From the NCBI GenBank assembly GCA_904502025.1, contig CAJGDJ010000009.1, forward strand, positions 1 through 63,231: a DNA stretch of 63,231 nucleotides, in the 5' to 3' direction. Shown here one piece after another: positions 25,540 through 35,529 of this stretch. Source of the DNA: an uncultured Muribaculaceae bacterium (GTDB lineage Bacteria > Bacteroidota > Bacteroidia > Bacteroidales > Muribaculaceae). Numbering within the stretch: position 1 is the stretch's first letter; each line of letters opens with the position of its first letter. The notes beneath the pieces are model-generated. The model was not told the DNA's origin and made no database searches. It saw nothing but the letters and a program-made list of their open reading frames with translations. The position numbers and the translations under genes were made by a program.

Positions 25540-25569
25540 TTGACAAATAAAATAAATATTGTAATTTTG
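25540..25569 (+). promoter_or_regulatory. Promoter of the XRE-ImmA/IrrE gene
   Basis: -33 TTGA (25540-25543), 18-base spacer, exact -7 TAATTTTG (25562-25569). The leader is about 28 bases. Confidence 0.5.
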
Positions 25570-25601
25570 TAAACCAAAACACAACCTAAAATACAAAAAC
25601 A

Positions 25602-26651
25602 ATGAACACGATATTTTCAACTCGACTAAAACAGGCTCGCATAATGCAAGGTTTATCAATGGATTCCCTTTGTGAAAAAGCAAATAATGCACTTAGCAAG
25701 CAATCTATTTCTAAATACGAAGCTGGTAAGATGATGCCCGACAGTAAGTCGCTCATTATTCTTTCTAATGCGTTGGGAGTAAATATTGATTACTTCTTTC
25801 GCCCTGTTGTTGTATCTATTGAGAATGTGGAGTTTCGCAAGAAGTCCAAATTAGGCACTAAGCAGATAGATTCAATCAAAGAGGTTGTGAAAGATAAATT
25901 GGAACGATATTTTGAAATAGAATCTATTATAGATATTCAGTCCGAATTTAAGCCTGCTTATAACAATCTCTTGATTCAAGGGGAAAGTGATGTATTCTCC
26001 ATTGTTGCTTGTATTAAAAATGATTGGAAGTTAGGCGAGGACGGTATTAACAACCTTATTGAAATTCTTGAAGAAAACAAAATCAAGGTTATTGAAATTG
26101 ATGCTCATAATAGTTTTGACGGATTAAGTGGCTTTGCCAATGGTAAAAATCCGATAATCGTTCTTAACAAGAATTTTGATAGCGAACGTAAGCGTTTCAC
26201 TGCATTGCACGAATTAGGTCATTTACTGCTCAACTTTGATAGCTCTATTGATGAAAAACAAATAGAAAGTTATTGCAACCTATTTGCAAGCGAAATGCTT
26301 ATCTCAAAAGATGTGTTCATTCAAAAAATAGGAATGAATCGCAGGGATATTTCACTGCAAGAATTACAAGACATTCAAGAGCAATTCGGTATTTCAATTG
26401 ATGCTTTGATGTATAAGGCTAAAAGTTTGAATATTATTACCGAAAATCGTTTCAAAACTTTCTGCATTAAAAAGAAGCAAGCAAAGTTCAAAGAAGCAGT
26501 TGAACAAAGCCGATATAAGCAAGAGCAATCAAATCGTTTTGTCCGTTTGGTTTATCGTGCATTGGCAAGTGAAATCATTTCTATTTCAAAAGCTGGGATT
26601 TTGCTAAATACTTCGGTAAACGCAGTTCGTAATCAACTAAACTTGGTGTAG
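25602..26651 (+). CDS. XRE repressor fused to ImmA/IrrE metallopeptidase domain
   Basis: 349 residues. N-terminal XRE helix-turn-helix (about 6-66; SKQSISKYEAGKMMPDSKSL), a linker, then a zinc metallopeptidase domain with HELGH (203-207) and a downstream glutamate in SYCNLFASEMLIS. Members of this group control mobile elements and toxin-antitoxin or stress responses by cleaving a partner repressor; in ICEBs1 the homologous ImmR and ImmA are separate genes and control excision. It sits next to the left border of the proposed island, fitting that role. The PIN gene starts two bases after its stop, so they form one operon. Confidence 0.85.
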   Translation: MNTIFSTRLKQARIMQGLSMDSLCEKANNALSKQSISKYEAGKMMPDSKSLIILSNALGVNIDYFFRPVVVSIENVEFRKKSKLGTKQIDSIKEVVKDKLERYFEIESIIDIQSEFKPAYNNLLIQGESDVFSIVACIKNDWKLGEDGINNLIEILEENKIKVIEIDAHNSFDGLSGFANGKNPIIVLNKNFDSERKRFTALHELGHLLLNFDSSIDEKQIESYCNLFASEMLISKDVFIQKIGMNRRDISLQELQDIQEQFGISIDALMYKAKSLNIITENRFKTFCIKKKQAKFKEAVEQSRYKQEQSNRFVRLVYRALASEIISISKAGILLNTSVNAVRNQLNLV

Positions 26652-26652
26652 A

Positions 26653-27156
26653 ATGGAAATTGTAGTAAATGACACGAATATTTTTATCGACCTTCATTCT
26701 ATCGGGTTGTTAGAATAATTCTTTGAGTTGCCTATAACAGTACATACTGTAGACTTTATCATCAATGAGTTAACGGATTCGGAACAGCATAAAGCCATTA
26801 GCAAATATATTGAGAACGGAAAGCTAAATGTTCAATCGCTTGATGCAACTGAAATGCTTGAAGTTATTGAGTTACAAAACAAAGCCGAAGGTAATGTTTC
26901 TATACCTGATTGTGCCGTATGGAATTATGCAAAAAAGAACAATTATACATTATTGACAGGCGACGGTCAGCTGCGCAAAAAAGCAATAGAATCAAATGTG
27001 ACAGTAAAAGGAGTTATATATGTTTTTGACTATATGGTAGAATGTTGCATTATTACGCCTAAGTGTGCTGCTACAAAATTACAAGAATTAATTACACATA
27101 ATTCTCGATTACCAAAATCGTTAATTCAAGAACGCATAGAAAAGTGGAGCAATTAA
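26653..27156 (+). pseudogene. PIN-domain RNase-like protein interrupted by an in-frame stop
   Basis: Reading from ATG 26653 gives EIVVNDTNIFIDLHSIGLLE, a typical PIN start with acidic D7, then TAA at 26716-26718, then continues in the same frame as FFELPITVHTVDFIINEL to a stop at 27154-27156 (168 codons in all). The other acidic positions remain (SIPDC, LLTGDGQL). A single base change would explain the TAA. The open part from 26728 would lack the first catalytic strand, so the product is likely inactive. The pairing with an XRE-ImmA/IrrE gene suggests a toxin or effector that has been silenced. Confidence 0.75.
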
Positions 27157-27171
27157 TTGCTCCACTTTTTT
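27140..27171 (+). terminator. Terminator overlapping the end of the PIN gene
   Basis: Perfect 15-base arms (27140-27154 and 27155-27169, core GTGGAGCAATT) followed by T. The stop codon of the PIN frame lies at the centre. The symmetry would also let it work for the opposite strand. Confidence 0.75.
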
Positions 27172-27355
27172 CTATTTGGCACATCATGTATGCTTATCGT
27201 TACAAAAATGACCTCAAATATGCGCTACCAAAATGCGGTAAAATTCGCCTATAGCAAAATGAAATAACTTTTAACCAAATACTTTGATGTTACCGTGTAA
27301 ATCAACACACCAAAGCAATTATTAATAACAAAAACACTTTTGCCAACATTGAATT

Positions 27356-28687
27356 TTATCGTTGGATATATTTTGTTTTTCCTTTTATATAGAGCTGTCC
27401 CTTTTGAGGTGTTATTATTCGTTGTCCTTGAATGTTGTAAATCACGTTGTCTGTACTTGATTTATCAAGGTCTATATTTTCTACTCCCGAATATTCTCCA
27501 ATCGGTTTTATGTTAAGCATCTTACCCCAATATTCATGTGCTTTATAAGCATCAATTGAAGCCTCGGGTACATATAATGTTGTTTCTGTTAGTAAACTTA
27601 AATCTTCACCCCAGTATTCTGGTGTTTCTTCAGCATATAGAACGATGTCCTTTAATTTGTTACATTGAACAAATATACCAAAGCCGAAATAGTTGATTGT
27701 TGATGGCAATATCACAGTTTCAAGTGAAGACATTTGTCGTATTGCTTGGCTTGGGATTGATGTAATGCCTTCGGGTATTGTCAATGACTTAATGTATTGC
27801 GCTCCATAAAATGCGAATTCTTCAATTTCGGTTACATTTTCATTAACGACTACATTAGTATCGGCTTTGCCACATGGATACAATATCAATTTTGTTTTAT
27901 CTTTATTATATAAAACTCCATCAGTCGCACTAAAATTAGCGTTACCATCGGCAACTGTAAATCTTTCTATATTGAAACAGCAATCAAATGCTTCACTTTC
28001 TATGACTTCAAGTGATGCAGGAAGATTAACTTCTGTAAGACCAATAAAATATTCGAATGCATCATAGTTGATATATTTTAGACCTTCGTTCAATACTACC
28101 TTTTTGACATTGTAATAACTTGTATATGCTATTCGTAATGCAAAAACGTCACAAATACCGATTGTATTTTCAGGGAATATCAAAGTCTCAGGCATTTCAC
28201 CGACATGACCTAATACCCAACCTCCAACCAAATAGAGACCTTGGGAAGCGGTATCTTTTAGGTCGCTCAACCATTTTGTGTTATTGAAAGTGGCATGCCC
28301 AACATAATCAAGTTTTTCAGGGAATCCCTTAATCTCAGCCAAGCTTGAGCATTGAGAGAAAGCATAATTATCAATGTATTTCAATCCGGCAGGAAGTGTT
28401 ACTGATGTTATTGTAGAGTTGTAAGCGAAAGCTTCCCGATGAATGCGAGCAACTGTATATTCTACCTCGTTAATAGTTACTTTTTCGGGAATAACCACTT
28501 CGGCAGGAATGGTGCCATGGTTTATGCCAGAAATAATTGCTTCGCCATCGGCTAAGCCATTACCTTCGTTTGAATAATTTACTCCGTCAATTTCAACGAC
28601 AGCAGCATTTAGTTGAACAAATGTCAACACACACAACAACACCATAAGTGCTTTTGCTGACAATTTCATTTTAGAAAAAGTTTTCAT
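27356..28687 (-). CDS. Secreted BspA-like leucine-rich-repeat protein with C-terminal sorting tail
   Basis: 443 residues. Signal peptide (about 1-29, ALMVLLCVLTFVQLNA). Repeats of the LRR_5 (BspA/treponemal) type fill most of the chain, for example SVTLPAGLKYIDNYAF, VVLNEGLKYINYDAFEY and EVNLPASLEVIESEAF. The end GVENIDLDKSS...VIYNIQGQRI...KGQLYIKGKTKYIQR has the pattern of type IX sorting domains (IYN..GQ.. then a basic end), so secretion to the surface is inferred. It lies between the PIN gene and the envelope locus, 127 bases from the latter, in the same direction as it. Confidence 0.78.
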   Translation of the reverse strand: MKTFSKMKLSAKALMVLLCVLTFVQLNAAVVEIDGVNYSNEGNGLADGEAIISGINHGTIPAEVVIPEKVTINEVEYTVARIHREAFAYNSTITSVTLPAGLKYIDNYAFSQCSSLAEIKGFPEKLDYVGHATFNNTKWLSDLKDTASQGLYLVGGWVLGHVGEMPETLIFPENTIGICDVFALRIAYTSYYNVKKVVLNEGLKYINYDAFEYFIGLTEVNLPASLEVIESEAFDCCFNIERFTVADGNANFSATDGVLYNKDKTKLILYPCGKADTNVVVNENVTEIEEFAFYGAQYIKSLTIPEGITSIPSQAIRQMSSLETVILPSTINYFGFGIFVQCNKLKDIVLYAEETPEYWGEDLSLLTETTLYVPEASIDAYKAHEYWGKMLNIKPIGEYSGVENIDLDKSSTDNVIYNIQGQRIITPQKGQLYIKGKTKYIQR

Positions 28688-28814
28688 AAGAATATAGTTT
28701 TATGTTAGTTATTTAATTTCCGTTTAATCCAAATTGAGGATTTATACAAATTTGAGTGTAACCTTAATTTTAGTTACTAAGGAGAATATTCTAAGAAAAT
28801 GTCACCCATATTAT

Positions 28815-29903
28815 TTATTTAATATAGAATGGACTTTCTGTTCCAGTTCCTCCGGCACGCAATTTCCCATAAGTACCATTATTGTAATCCTCGGTCCACA
28901 TGCGTGGTAGGCACATTAATCCATGTTTATCTTTTACAATATAGTAACCATAAATATTGCGATTAACAGGAACAAATCCCCTCATCTTTACATCCCAACT
29001 ACCGCTTGTAATAATAACATCAATAACATCGCTGTCATTGGCTTTAGCTACTGCAAGAGCTTGAGCCTTCATTGAAGAATGCATCGCACCTGCTTTTGGA
29101 CGTGGTTTTCTCTCAATATTTTCAGGAGTATTAGCCTCGCAAGCCTTTTCTACCCCATTAGCATATATTCCACTATAGTTATATAATGCACGCAAGTAAG
29201 GGTCGCATTGTTCACCTGCTTCTTCAAGCATAACATGTAATGCATAAGTTAAAATTTGCATTTTACGCATACGCAATGCCGCTTCTTTTGCTATAGCTAA
29301 ATCTTCATCATCAAGGAATGCTCCATCACCACTGGTTGTGCAGAATCTAAAATTTCCATTCTTATTCATAGCCCAATATCCTATACCGCCACCGTTACGA
29401 TTTGTAATAAGCAGATGTGGATCGTTGGCATTAATTGCCCCATTATTAATGTGTACATTACCCACATTAATTTGTACTATCGTTTGAATTTCGTAATACA
29501 AGCGTATGAGGTTTTGGTTTTCGTTTTGTGCCTCATAACTTCCTTCTCCCATTGCCTTAATTATTTTTGCATTCTCTTTGTAGCGAGAATACATCTCGTT
29601 GCGCAACGATGTAAGATATTCATCACTTTCGTCAACGATGTTATACAAGAAAGTTCTAAGATCTTTGCCGTTATAAGTAGGATTGTCACTCATTGGCCAA
29701 GGTGCTTGACCTCGCACAACCGCAACCGTAGTTTCAGAAACACTTCCAACAATATCAGATCCCGATTTGTTGACTTTTTCCGTTACTTTCTCTTTCACTT
29801 TGTTGCCTAAGCCTTTCAATTTACTAAGTTGCGCATTTGTGGGGATAGGCAAAAGAAGTGCTCCTATAAGATACACTACCAATAAAAATGATTTGCGTTT
29901 CAT
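28815..29903 (-). CDS. Exported protein of unknown function
   Basis: 362 residues from the ATG at 29903, which gives a clean signal peptide (KRKSFLLVVYLIGALLLPI...NAQ); an earlier in-frame ATG would put 14 polar residues before it. Not recognised. After the signal comes an amphipathic helix (LSKLKGLGNKVKEKVTEKVN), then a helical part (NIVDESDEYLTSLRNEMYSRY) and a C-terminal part that mentions no known motif. Last gene of the minus-strand envelope locus (67 bases after the lipoprotein gene). Presumed periplasmic. Confidence 0.6.
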   Translation of the reverse strand: MKRKSFLLVVYLIGALLLPIPTNAQLSKLKGLGNKVKEKVTEKVNKSGSDIVGSVSETTVAVVRGQAPWPMSDNPTYNGKDLRTFLYNIVDESDEYLTSLRNEMYSRYKENAKIIKAMGEGSYEAQNENQNLIRLYYEIQTIVQINVGNVHINNGAINANDPHLLITNRNGGGIGYWAMNKNGNFRFCTTSGDGAFLDDEDLAIAKEAALRMRKMQILTYALHVMLEEAGEQCDPYLRALYNYSGIYANGVEKACEANTPENIERKPRPKAGAMHSSMKAQALAVAKANDSDVIDVIITSGSWDVKMRGFVPVNRNIYGYYIVKDKHGLMCLPRMWTEDYNNGTYGKLRAGGTGTESPFYIK

Positions 29904-29970
29904 ATCTAAAAATTTAAAGTTATAATTTGTTTTAAGAGATTTCAATATTCAAGATCGAGTTAATCGCTCC

Positions 29971-32340
29971 TTAATAAAAATCTATAGTGGTGGATGTCCC
30001 AACAGTAACTGCATCTCCACTCTTTGTCATATAGGGATAATATAAATTGATGTAACCGCCTTCTGTAAAATATTTTTTCTTATCTTCATATTTACAATAT
30101 GGCTTTGCGGTAACGTTGATTGCATCTATTCCCGAATCAGGTTTTTTCGGTCTGATTTCTGATATGAAAGAGGTGACAATAGAATATTTTCCAGCACGGC
30201 ATAGTCCGCTGAAAGTTACTGGACATTCACGTTCAAGCACAACTCCCGCATCGGGGTGCCATAACTTGTATTTTATACCCCATTCTTTAACACCGGTCAC
30301 ATTTCTAAGTTCTACTATTGTAGAAAATGCATATTCGGTGAAATCTTCGCGTTTTTTCCCTTCAAAAAATCCCTCTCCATATTCATCAAGAAGATAATTC
30401 CAAAGGTCTTCAGAGAGTTCACGTGCATACCATTGATAACATTTAGGTTGCGAGATGTTTGGCGTTCCAGGAGTAACAATTATAGAATTGTTGCGATATT
30501 CAGTAACTAATTTTGTTGCTTTGTCATAGATGCACGGAACAACTTCATAAACACCTACTTTCTCACTCAAGCCGGCATCTTTAAGGTTAACGGTAAAGTT
30601 ATATGATTTATCGGCTTGCAACACCTCGTCCATGTTCTCCACTTGTATGCACTTACCACTACCGTTCAATATCGTACCCTCATAGATGCGTAATGCAGCT
30701 CGTTGGTTTAGTTTTTCAATCTTGGGGAAGATAAAGAATGTTTCAAGTTTGCTAAAATTCAATGAGGTATTTATAGCCAATTCGCTTCGAGTTTCATATT
30801 CAATTTCTCCTGTCCATGGATTGACATATGGATTTCCGTTCTCATCTTCCATCGGATACTCTTTTTCCTGTGTTTCCAATGCCGATTTAGTTTTTTTAGT
30901 ATTTACTTCTGCTTTTAAATTAGACATAGTAGAAACTTCAACCGTATTGAAATTGAAATCTCCCAAGCTACCTGTCCAAGGTCCTACCTTTACTACACCT
31001 TCACCAAAACCACTAAATGATGCATAAAGACCGGCATTAAAGTTTTGGCGATCTACTAATAGATAATCTGTAAGAAATTCTGTTTCCAAAGAAGCCTTGA
31101 ATCCTACTTTCCCTTCTATCCCTAATACTCCACCAACTCCTAAGCCAGAATTCCCCACAATGACTCCTACACCAATCCTACCACGAAGCCAAAAATCAAT
31201 AGAGCCACCGAAATTGACATTGGTAATCTTGTCATATGGTTCCTTTCCTGGTATTTTTACAATTTTATCGATTTCCCTTTTATTCCCATTTTCAACAATA
31301 TATCCGGTTCGATGGGTTTCAGAACGGTATTTGATCTCTGCTTGGCCATATCCCATTATAGAATATCCAACAGAGACATCAAAACGGAACATTACACCAA
31401 AAGGGAAAGATGGGATACTAACCACCGGATTGATTGCTTTTACCGATTCATTTTTTTTTCTTATATCTTTTATTTGTTCTATAGCTTTTTTATACCCTCT
31501 TATATCGTCCACGTCCTTTGGAAAACTCGCCAAACTTTTTTGAGCACCTTCGGGATTGTTGCCATAACCGACGAGTATATTAATATCGCGCTCGGTATAA
31601 GTGTCATTCCACTCTTCTTGATAATCTCTCGAAAGATCTTTGTATTGATGAACATTTACAACCTCGGTTGATTTGTAAGAAAGATCAACACATATTTGTT
31701 GATTTGCATATGGGATATCAAAAGCCTTACTGAATTTAAATTCAGTGACATCACTATGCGCTCCATCAGATCGAGAATTAGGTTCATACAACGACATATC
31801 AACAAATACAGAGTCGTTCTTCCAATATCCAGGTCGACTTATAGTGGGACGAGTACTGCGTGAGTCAATTTCAATGCTGTCAGGTTCAAAATCACTTACT
31901 CCAGGCATGATATATTCAAAATCGAGTCGTATCTCCAACGATTTGAATACTTCCTCTTGATTGGCAGGTTCATGCTCAACACGTATCATTCCTCCTTCGC
32001 GAAAAACGGAGCGCACTTTTGCACAAAGACCGAGAGGAATAGTCTGCGAACAATTGGCTGCCATATAATTACCTTCTTTAGGAATCCACTTTTCAGGCAT
32101 ATTATCCATAAACCATATAACAGAGTCATTCATCATGGCAATGTAACCTTGAGGATCTCCATTGAGCGAGGTCACATTATCATGGTATTGATAAGTAACT
32201 TCACCATAAGGGCTTACCTCAGTACATGGTTCATCCTTCCCTTTTTGATCTTCTGGGACAATAAATTCTTCCATACTCAATATGCAAGAAGTCATCATCA
32301 TTAATAAGATGTAAAGCGTAGGTTGGATTATCTTCTTCAT
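29971..32340 (-). CDS. Large envelope lipoprotein of unknown function
   Basis: 789 residues. Signal with lipobox MMMTSC (Cys 19) followed by an acidic stretch (SMEEFIVPEDQKGKDEP), which in Bacteroidota favours export to the cell surface. The middle (about 330-500) is rich in Gly and alternating hydrophobic residues (IDFWLRGRIGVGVIVGNSG, NAGLYASFSGFGEGVVKVG), a beta-rich pattern that resembles part of the giant neighbour's C-terminal region. The rest is beta-sandwich-like. No enzyme motif seen. Gap of 49 bases from the gene upstream, so part of one operon. Confidence 0.62.
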   Translation of the reverse strand: MKKIIQPTLYILLMMMTSCILSMEEFIVPEDQKGKDEPCTEVSPYGEVTYQYHDNVTSLNGDPQGYIAMMNDSVIWFMDNMPEKWIPKEGNYMAANCSQTIPLGLCAKVRSVFREGGMIRVEHEPANQEEVFKSLEIRLDFEYIMPGVSDFEPDSIEIDSRSTRPTISRPGYWKNDSVFVDMSLYEPNSRSDGAHSDVTEFKFSKAFDIPYANQQICVDLSYKSTEVVNVHQYKDLSRDYQEEWNDTYTERDINILVGYGNNPEGAQKSLASFPKDVDDIRGYKKAIEQIKDIRKKNESVKAINPVVSIPSFPFGVMFRFDVSVGYSIMGYGQAEIKYRSETHRTGYIVENGNKREIDKIVKIPGKEPYDKITNVNFGGSIDFWLRGRIGVGVIVGNSGLGVGGVLGIEGKVGFKASLETEFLTDYLLVDRQNFNAGLYASFSGFGEGVVKVGPWTGSLGDFNFNTVEVSTMSNLKAEVNTKKTKSALETQEKEYPMEDENGNPYVNPWTGEIEYETRSELAINTSLNFSKLETFFIFPKIEKLNQRAALRIYEGTILNGSGKCIQVENMDEVLQADKSYNFTVNLKDAGLSEKVGVYEVVPCIYDKATKLVTEYRNNSIIVTPGTPNISQPKCYQWYARELSEDLWNYLLDEYGEGFFEGKKREDFTEYAFSTIVELRNVTGVKEWGIKYKLWHPDAGVVLERECPVTFSGLCRAGKYSIVTSFISEIRPKKPDSGIDAINVTAKPYCKYEDKKKYFTEGGYINLYYPYMTKSGDAVTVGTSTTIDFY

Positions 32341-32389
32341 ATCTGGGTTGTTTATTTTGTTTTCAACTTAGGTTATTTATTGATTTTCA

Positions 32390-33091
32390 TTAGTGAGTTG
32401 TCAACTCTATTGGCGCCGAAGGACTTCCGTGAGTTTCTCCATCAAATGTGATATATAACGGTAAATTTTTCAGCATCAATTTCTCTTTGTCATAATAGGC
32501 AAAACGCACCAGTTCAGGGCGTATAGGTTCTTCATTCCCCCAATAAGAGTATCCATAAATTCGCATTTGCACTATAGTTGTGTCTTTCAATTTTATAGGT
32601 TGTCCTATACCACGAAGTTGTGGACCCACAAAGGCAACAATCATTTGTTTTTCAAAATCAATTGGAACTCCATCGATGGTTGCCGAAAGATAAGCCACCA
32701 TATCATTTGAATATTTATATATATCTATTTCCCAAGGAGGTAACACAAAGACCTGGCAAAAAGCCATTTTTTCATTCATTACAGATGTGGCACTAATAAC
32801 TGTTTCTCCTTCGCTAACAGCTATAATTGTGTCGTTATGTATATATGCAATTTCGTCGTTAGCCGAGCGGAAAAACACTTCACGATTGATTACAGAATCG
32901 GGAGTAAACACTGGGTGCAAGACAATAGAATCCCCCTCTATAATATAGACCGTATCATGGTCTAATTTCATATCATAAGCCATTTGTACATTCTCATCAA
33001 ATTCCATATCAAGGAGTCCACACGAGGTAAAGAGTGGCACCAAGATTATGACACATAAGAATGTTGATATGTATATCGGTTTTTTCATCAT
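32390..33091 (-). CDS. Small Ig-like (Big_2-type) lipoprotein
   Basis: 233 residues. Lipobox LFTSCG (Cys about 23), then one bacterial Ig-like domain (LDHDTVYIIEGDSIVLHPVF ... ANDEIAYIHNDTIIAVSEGE), the usual form of Big_2 domains, then DGVPIDFEKQMIVAFVGPQLRGIGQ, which matches the AF(V/I)G-x-C/L-RG module found twice in the 960-residue protein of the same locus. Likely surface or periplasmic partner of it. Gap of 47 bases to the FN3 gene. Confidence 0.65.
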   Translation of the reverse strand: MMKKPIYISTFLCVIILVPLFTSCGLLDMEFDENVQMAYDMKLDHDTVYIIEGDSIVLHPVFTPDSVINREVFFRSANDEIAYIHNDTIIAVSEGETVISATSVMNEKMAFCQVFVLPPWEIDIYKYSNDMVAYLSATIDGVPIDFEKQMIVAFVGPQLRGIGQPIKLKDTTIVQMRIYGYSYWGNEEPIRPELVRFAYYDKEKLMLKNLPLYITFDGETHGSPSAPIELTTH

Positions 33092-33138
33092 AACTATCTA
33101 TTATCTATTTCAAGATTCGGTGTTATCCCTTGCATTTT

Positions 33139-35511
33139 TTATTTTTTATCCTTTGCTTTCGGAGCTGTTACCACAACAATATTTGAATCGGTAGTTGCTC
33201 GTCCATCTTTATACCTAATTCTCACAAAATACTCTGCCGACTCACCAGCTGAAAGTAGATTATCTTGAAACATTAGTGCGTCGGAATTTACCGACATTAA
33301 AAATTTATGTTTTTTATCGTTTGGACCTTTGCGATAGACACAATAATACCATTCACCTTTATATGGTAAATTCTTATTGGTTTCCCAAACAATTTTGACC
33401 GTCTTATTTCGCTCATCATAGTGTCCAATCAGTTTTATGGGCCATTCAAAAACTCGTTCACCCTCAAAACGAGTAGAATACACAAGGCTCAATCCGCTTG
33501 AAATACCTGCATAAGTAAATGACTCCATAGCATATTCATATCTATTGCGACGCACATATTCTGGCACGTCTATTATATCCACCATATTCCCTGCATTACG
33601 TAATGAATCTCCATCATAGATGGCAACAGTAGTCCATTCTTTTGCATTTGCAAGACGACGCATCAATACATGGTGCGAAATTTGTTGTTCATTACTACAT
33701 GCCCATCGCATTCTAACACCTTTTACTTGATCAACCCACACTGAGTCAATATGAGGTACTGCTGGTTTAATCATACTTGGTCGTATAACTTGTAGCGGAG
33801 CAGTATAAACACCTTCGTTTGAAGCATAGTCTATAGCACGCACTTTATAGTATATGTATTTTTGGTTGACATCTACTGCCAATGTGTCCACATAGGTTGT
33901 GTCACGCAATAAAGTGCCACTCGTCATTGAACGCAACATAAATTTGTGAGTGGTATCATTGGCAAAAGCCAATTCGTAATAATCGATATCAAAAGATGGT
34001 GCTGTCCACGACAATTTGACTGTTCCGGCTTGATTATCCAATATCTCGTAACGGAAGTTTGTAGGAGCATCGGGAGCGTTCAAGTCGGTTACACGCATAA
34101 CGTGTGTCATTGAGTAGCTTACATTTTGAGCAGAGTCGTAAGCCGCAACCGTAACTTGACTAGTACTAATTTTGGATACATCAACAGTCCATACGGTATC
34201 ATTTGCAGGTATTAAATCGGGAGTTAACTCTACCCATTCTGCTTTACGATCATCACGCGAACGTTGATAGTAAAGAATCTTATATCCAATAAAATCACTT
34301 TCAATTGTATCTTTAGAAAAGTGAAAATCGGCATATACATCTTTGGATAAATCGTCGGGATTTCTACGATGGATAACGATTGATTTCAACTTTGGTGGGC
34401 GAGGTGCTTCCAAGTCGGGCATTGATGCAACATGGTAGTTCTTGGCTGCTATCAAGTCGCCATAAGTGTCATATCCTGATATGCGATATTCATAAGTGCC
34501 GGGGCGTACATTGTCATTGATAAAGTTATCCAATTCTATATCATGTATATCTCGCATCATGATATATGGATTATCATTCACCTTTGTCCATTCATGTTCC
34601 CCCATTGCACGACGATGTATATCAAACGATGAGAATCTATCAGTTTGTTCCCACCAGATGCGCAATTGATTGATACCAACAACCGAGTCACCCATAACTG
34701 CTTCGTAGGGTTCGGGAACATAATTTTTATTTTCAATCTCTTCAATAAATCCCACACGGAACTGCAAATTATTTGTAGAATCAAATTCGGCAGGGCGCAC
34801 AATGTAGCGATACTTTTCCCCTTTCTTAACCTTCTTGTCAACGAAGCGCATAGCTAAATTCTCTGCTACATCTCTGCGCCACTCACTTGCCAATACAGCC
34901 ATACCAAAACGGAGTTGTTGGTCATCATACACATCGAGCAAAGCTCCAATCTCTCCAGTGCGATGACGAGATTGGTCTTGGGTAAAACCACCGGCACTAT
35001 AAAGCGAACCCATGGCTATCATTGCCACTGAGTCGCTTTCTGGATATTGGGCTTTCCACTGTTCTAATGAGGCTGGTTTTAATTGATATGCAAGAGTATC
35101 GATACGGAATTCAGTATCGGTATTTTTTGCGTTTAAAATAGGCATACGATAGATATTCACACCTACAGCATTAAGATATTGCCAACTCACATAGTCATCA
35201 GGAGCCCATCTAAGGACAATACTATCGCCATAAGTGCGTGCAAGCAGATGTATCACACTTTCGTAATTGCGTCGTTCAGTATTTATTTTATTAAATTGGG
35301 CTGTGTCACGCACCTCTCCTGGCAGATATTCACGAGTACTGTCAGGGTGCCACACATATACAGTGTCTTCTTCCACAGCAATATCCTCAGGGTCTATAGG
35401 CTCGGTAGTCATTGCTTGGTCGCTATCATGGAATGTCAACCCATGCGATGCAGCCGAAGCACCCAAGATGCCGGCAATAAATAGAAGTATTATTATTCTG
35501 CTCTTTTTCAT
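33139..35511 (-). CDS. Exported fibronectin type III repeat protein
   Basis: 790 residues. Signal peptide (ILLFIAGILGASAASHG). Several FN3 modules are visible from about residue 270 on, such as GDSVVGINQLRIWWEQTDRF, DAPTNFRYEILDNQ-AGTVKLSWTAPSFDIDYYELAF and KPAVPHIDSVWVDQVKGVRM. No catalytic motif, no lipobox, no sorting tail seen. FN3 chains often act as spacers or protein-binding rods. It starts 18 bases after the giant gene's stop, so it is tightly coupled to it; a complex between the two is inferred. Confidence 0.72.
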   Translation of the reverse strand: MKKSRIIILLFIAGILGASAASHGLTFHDSDQAMTTEPIDPEDIAVEEDTVYVWHPDSTREYLPGEVRDTAQFNKINTERRNYESVIHLLARTYGDSIVLRWAPDDYVSWQYLNAVGVNIYRMPILNAKNTDTEFRIDTLAYQLKPASLEQWKAQYPESDSVAMIAMGSLYSAGGFTQDQSRHRTGEIGALLDVYDDQQLRFGMAVLASEWRRDVAENLAMRFVDKKVKKGEKYRYIVRPAEFDSTNNLQFRVGFIEEIENKNYVPEPYEAVMGDSVVGINQLRIWWEQTDRFSSFDIHRRAMGEHEWTKVNDNPYIMMRDIHDIELDNFINDNVRPGTYEYRISGYDTYGDLIAAKNYHVASMPDLEAPRPPKLKSIVIHRRNPDDLSKDVYADFHFSKDTIESDFIGYKILYYQRSRDDRKAEWVELTPDLIPANDTVWTVDVSKISTSQVTVAAYDSAQNVSYSMTHVMRVTDLNAPDAPTNFRYEILDNQAGTVKLSWTAPSFDIDYYELAFANDTTHKFMLRSMTSGTLLRDTTYVDTLAVDVNQKYIYYKVRAIDYASNEGVYTAPLQVIRPSMIKPAVPHIDSVWVDQVKGVRMRWACSNEQQISHHVLMRRLANAKEWTTVAIYDGDSLRNAGNMVDIIDVPEYVRRNRYEYAMESFTYAGISSGLSLVYSTRFEGERVFEWPIKLIGHYDERNKTVKIVWETNKNLPYKGEWYYCVYRKGPNDKKHKFLMSVNSDALMFQDNLLSAGESAEYFVRIRYKDGRATTDSNIVVVTAPKAKDKK

Positions 35512-35529
35512 ATATCGTATGTTGGAATT

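Noticed and set aside
26728..27156. PIN-like gene as an intact gene starting at 26728
   Set aside because: It has no ATG/GTG/TTG that restores the first catalytic strand, and the in-frame sequence upstream from 26653 is clearly the missing PIN start.
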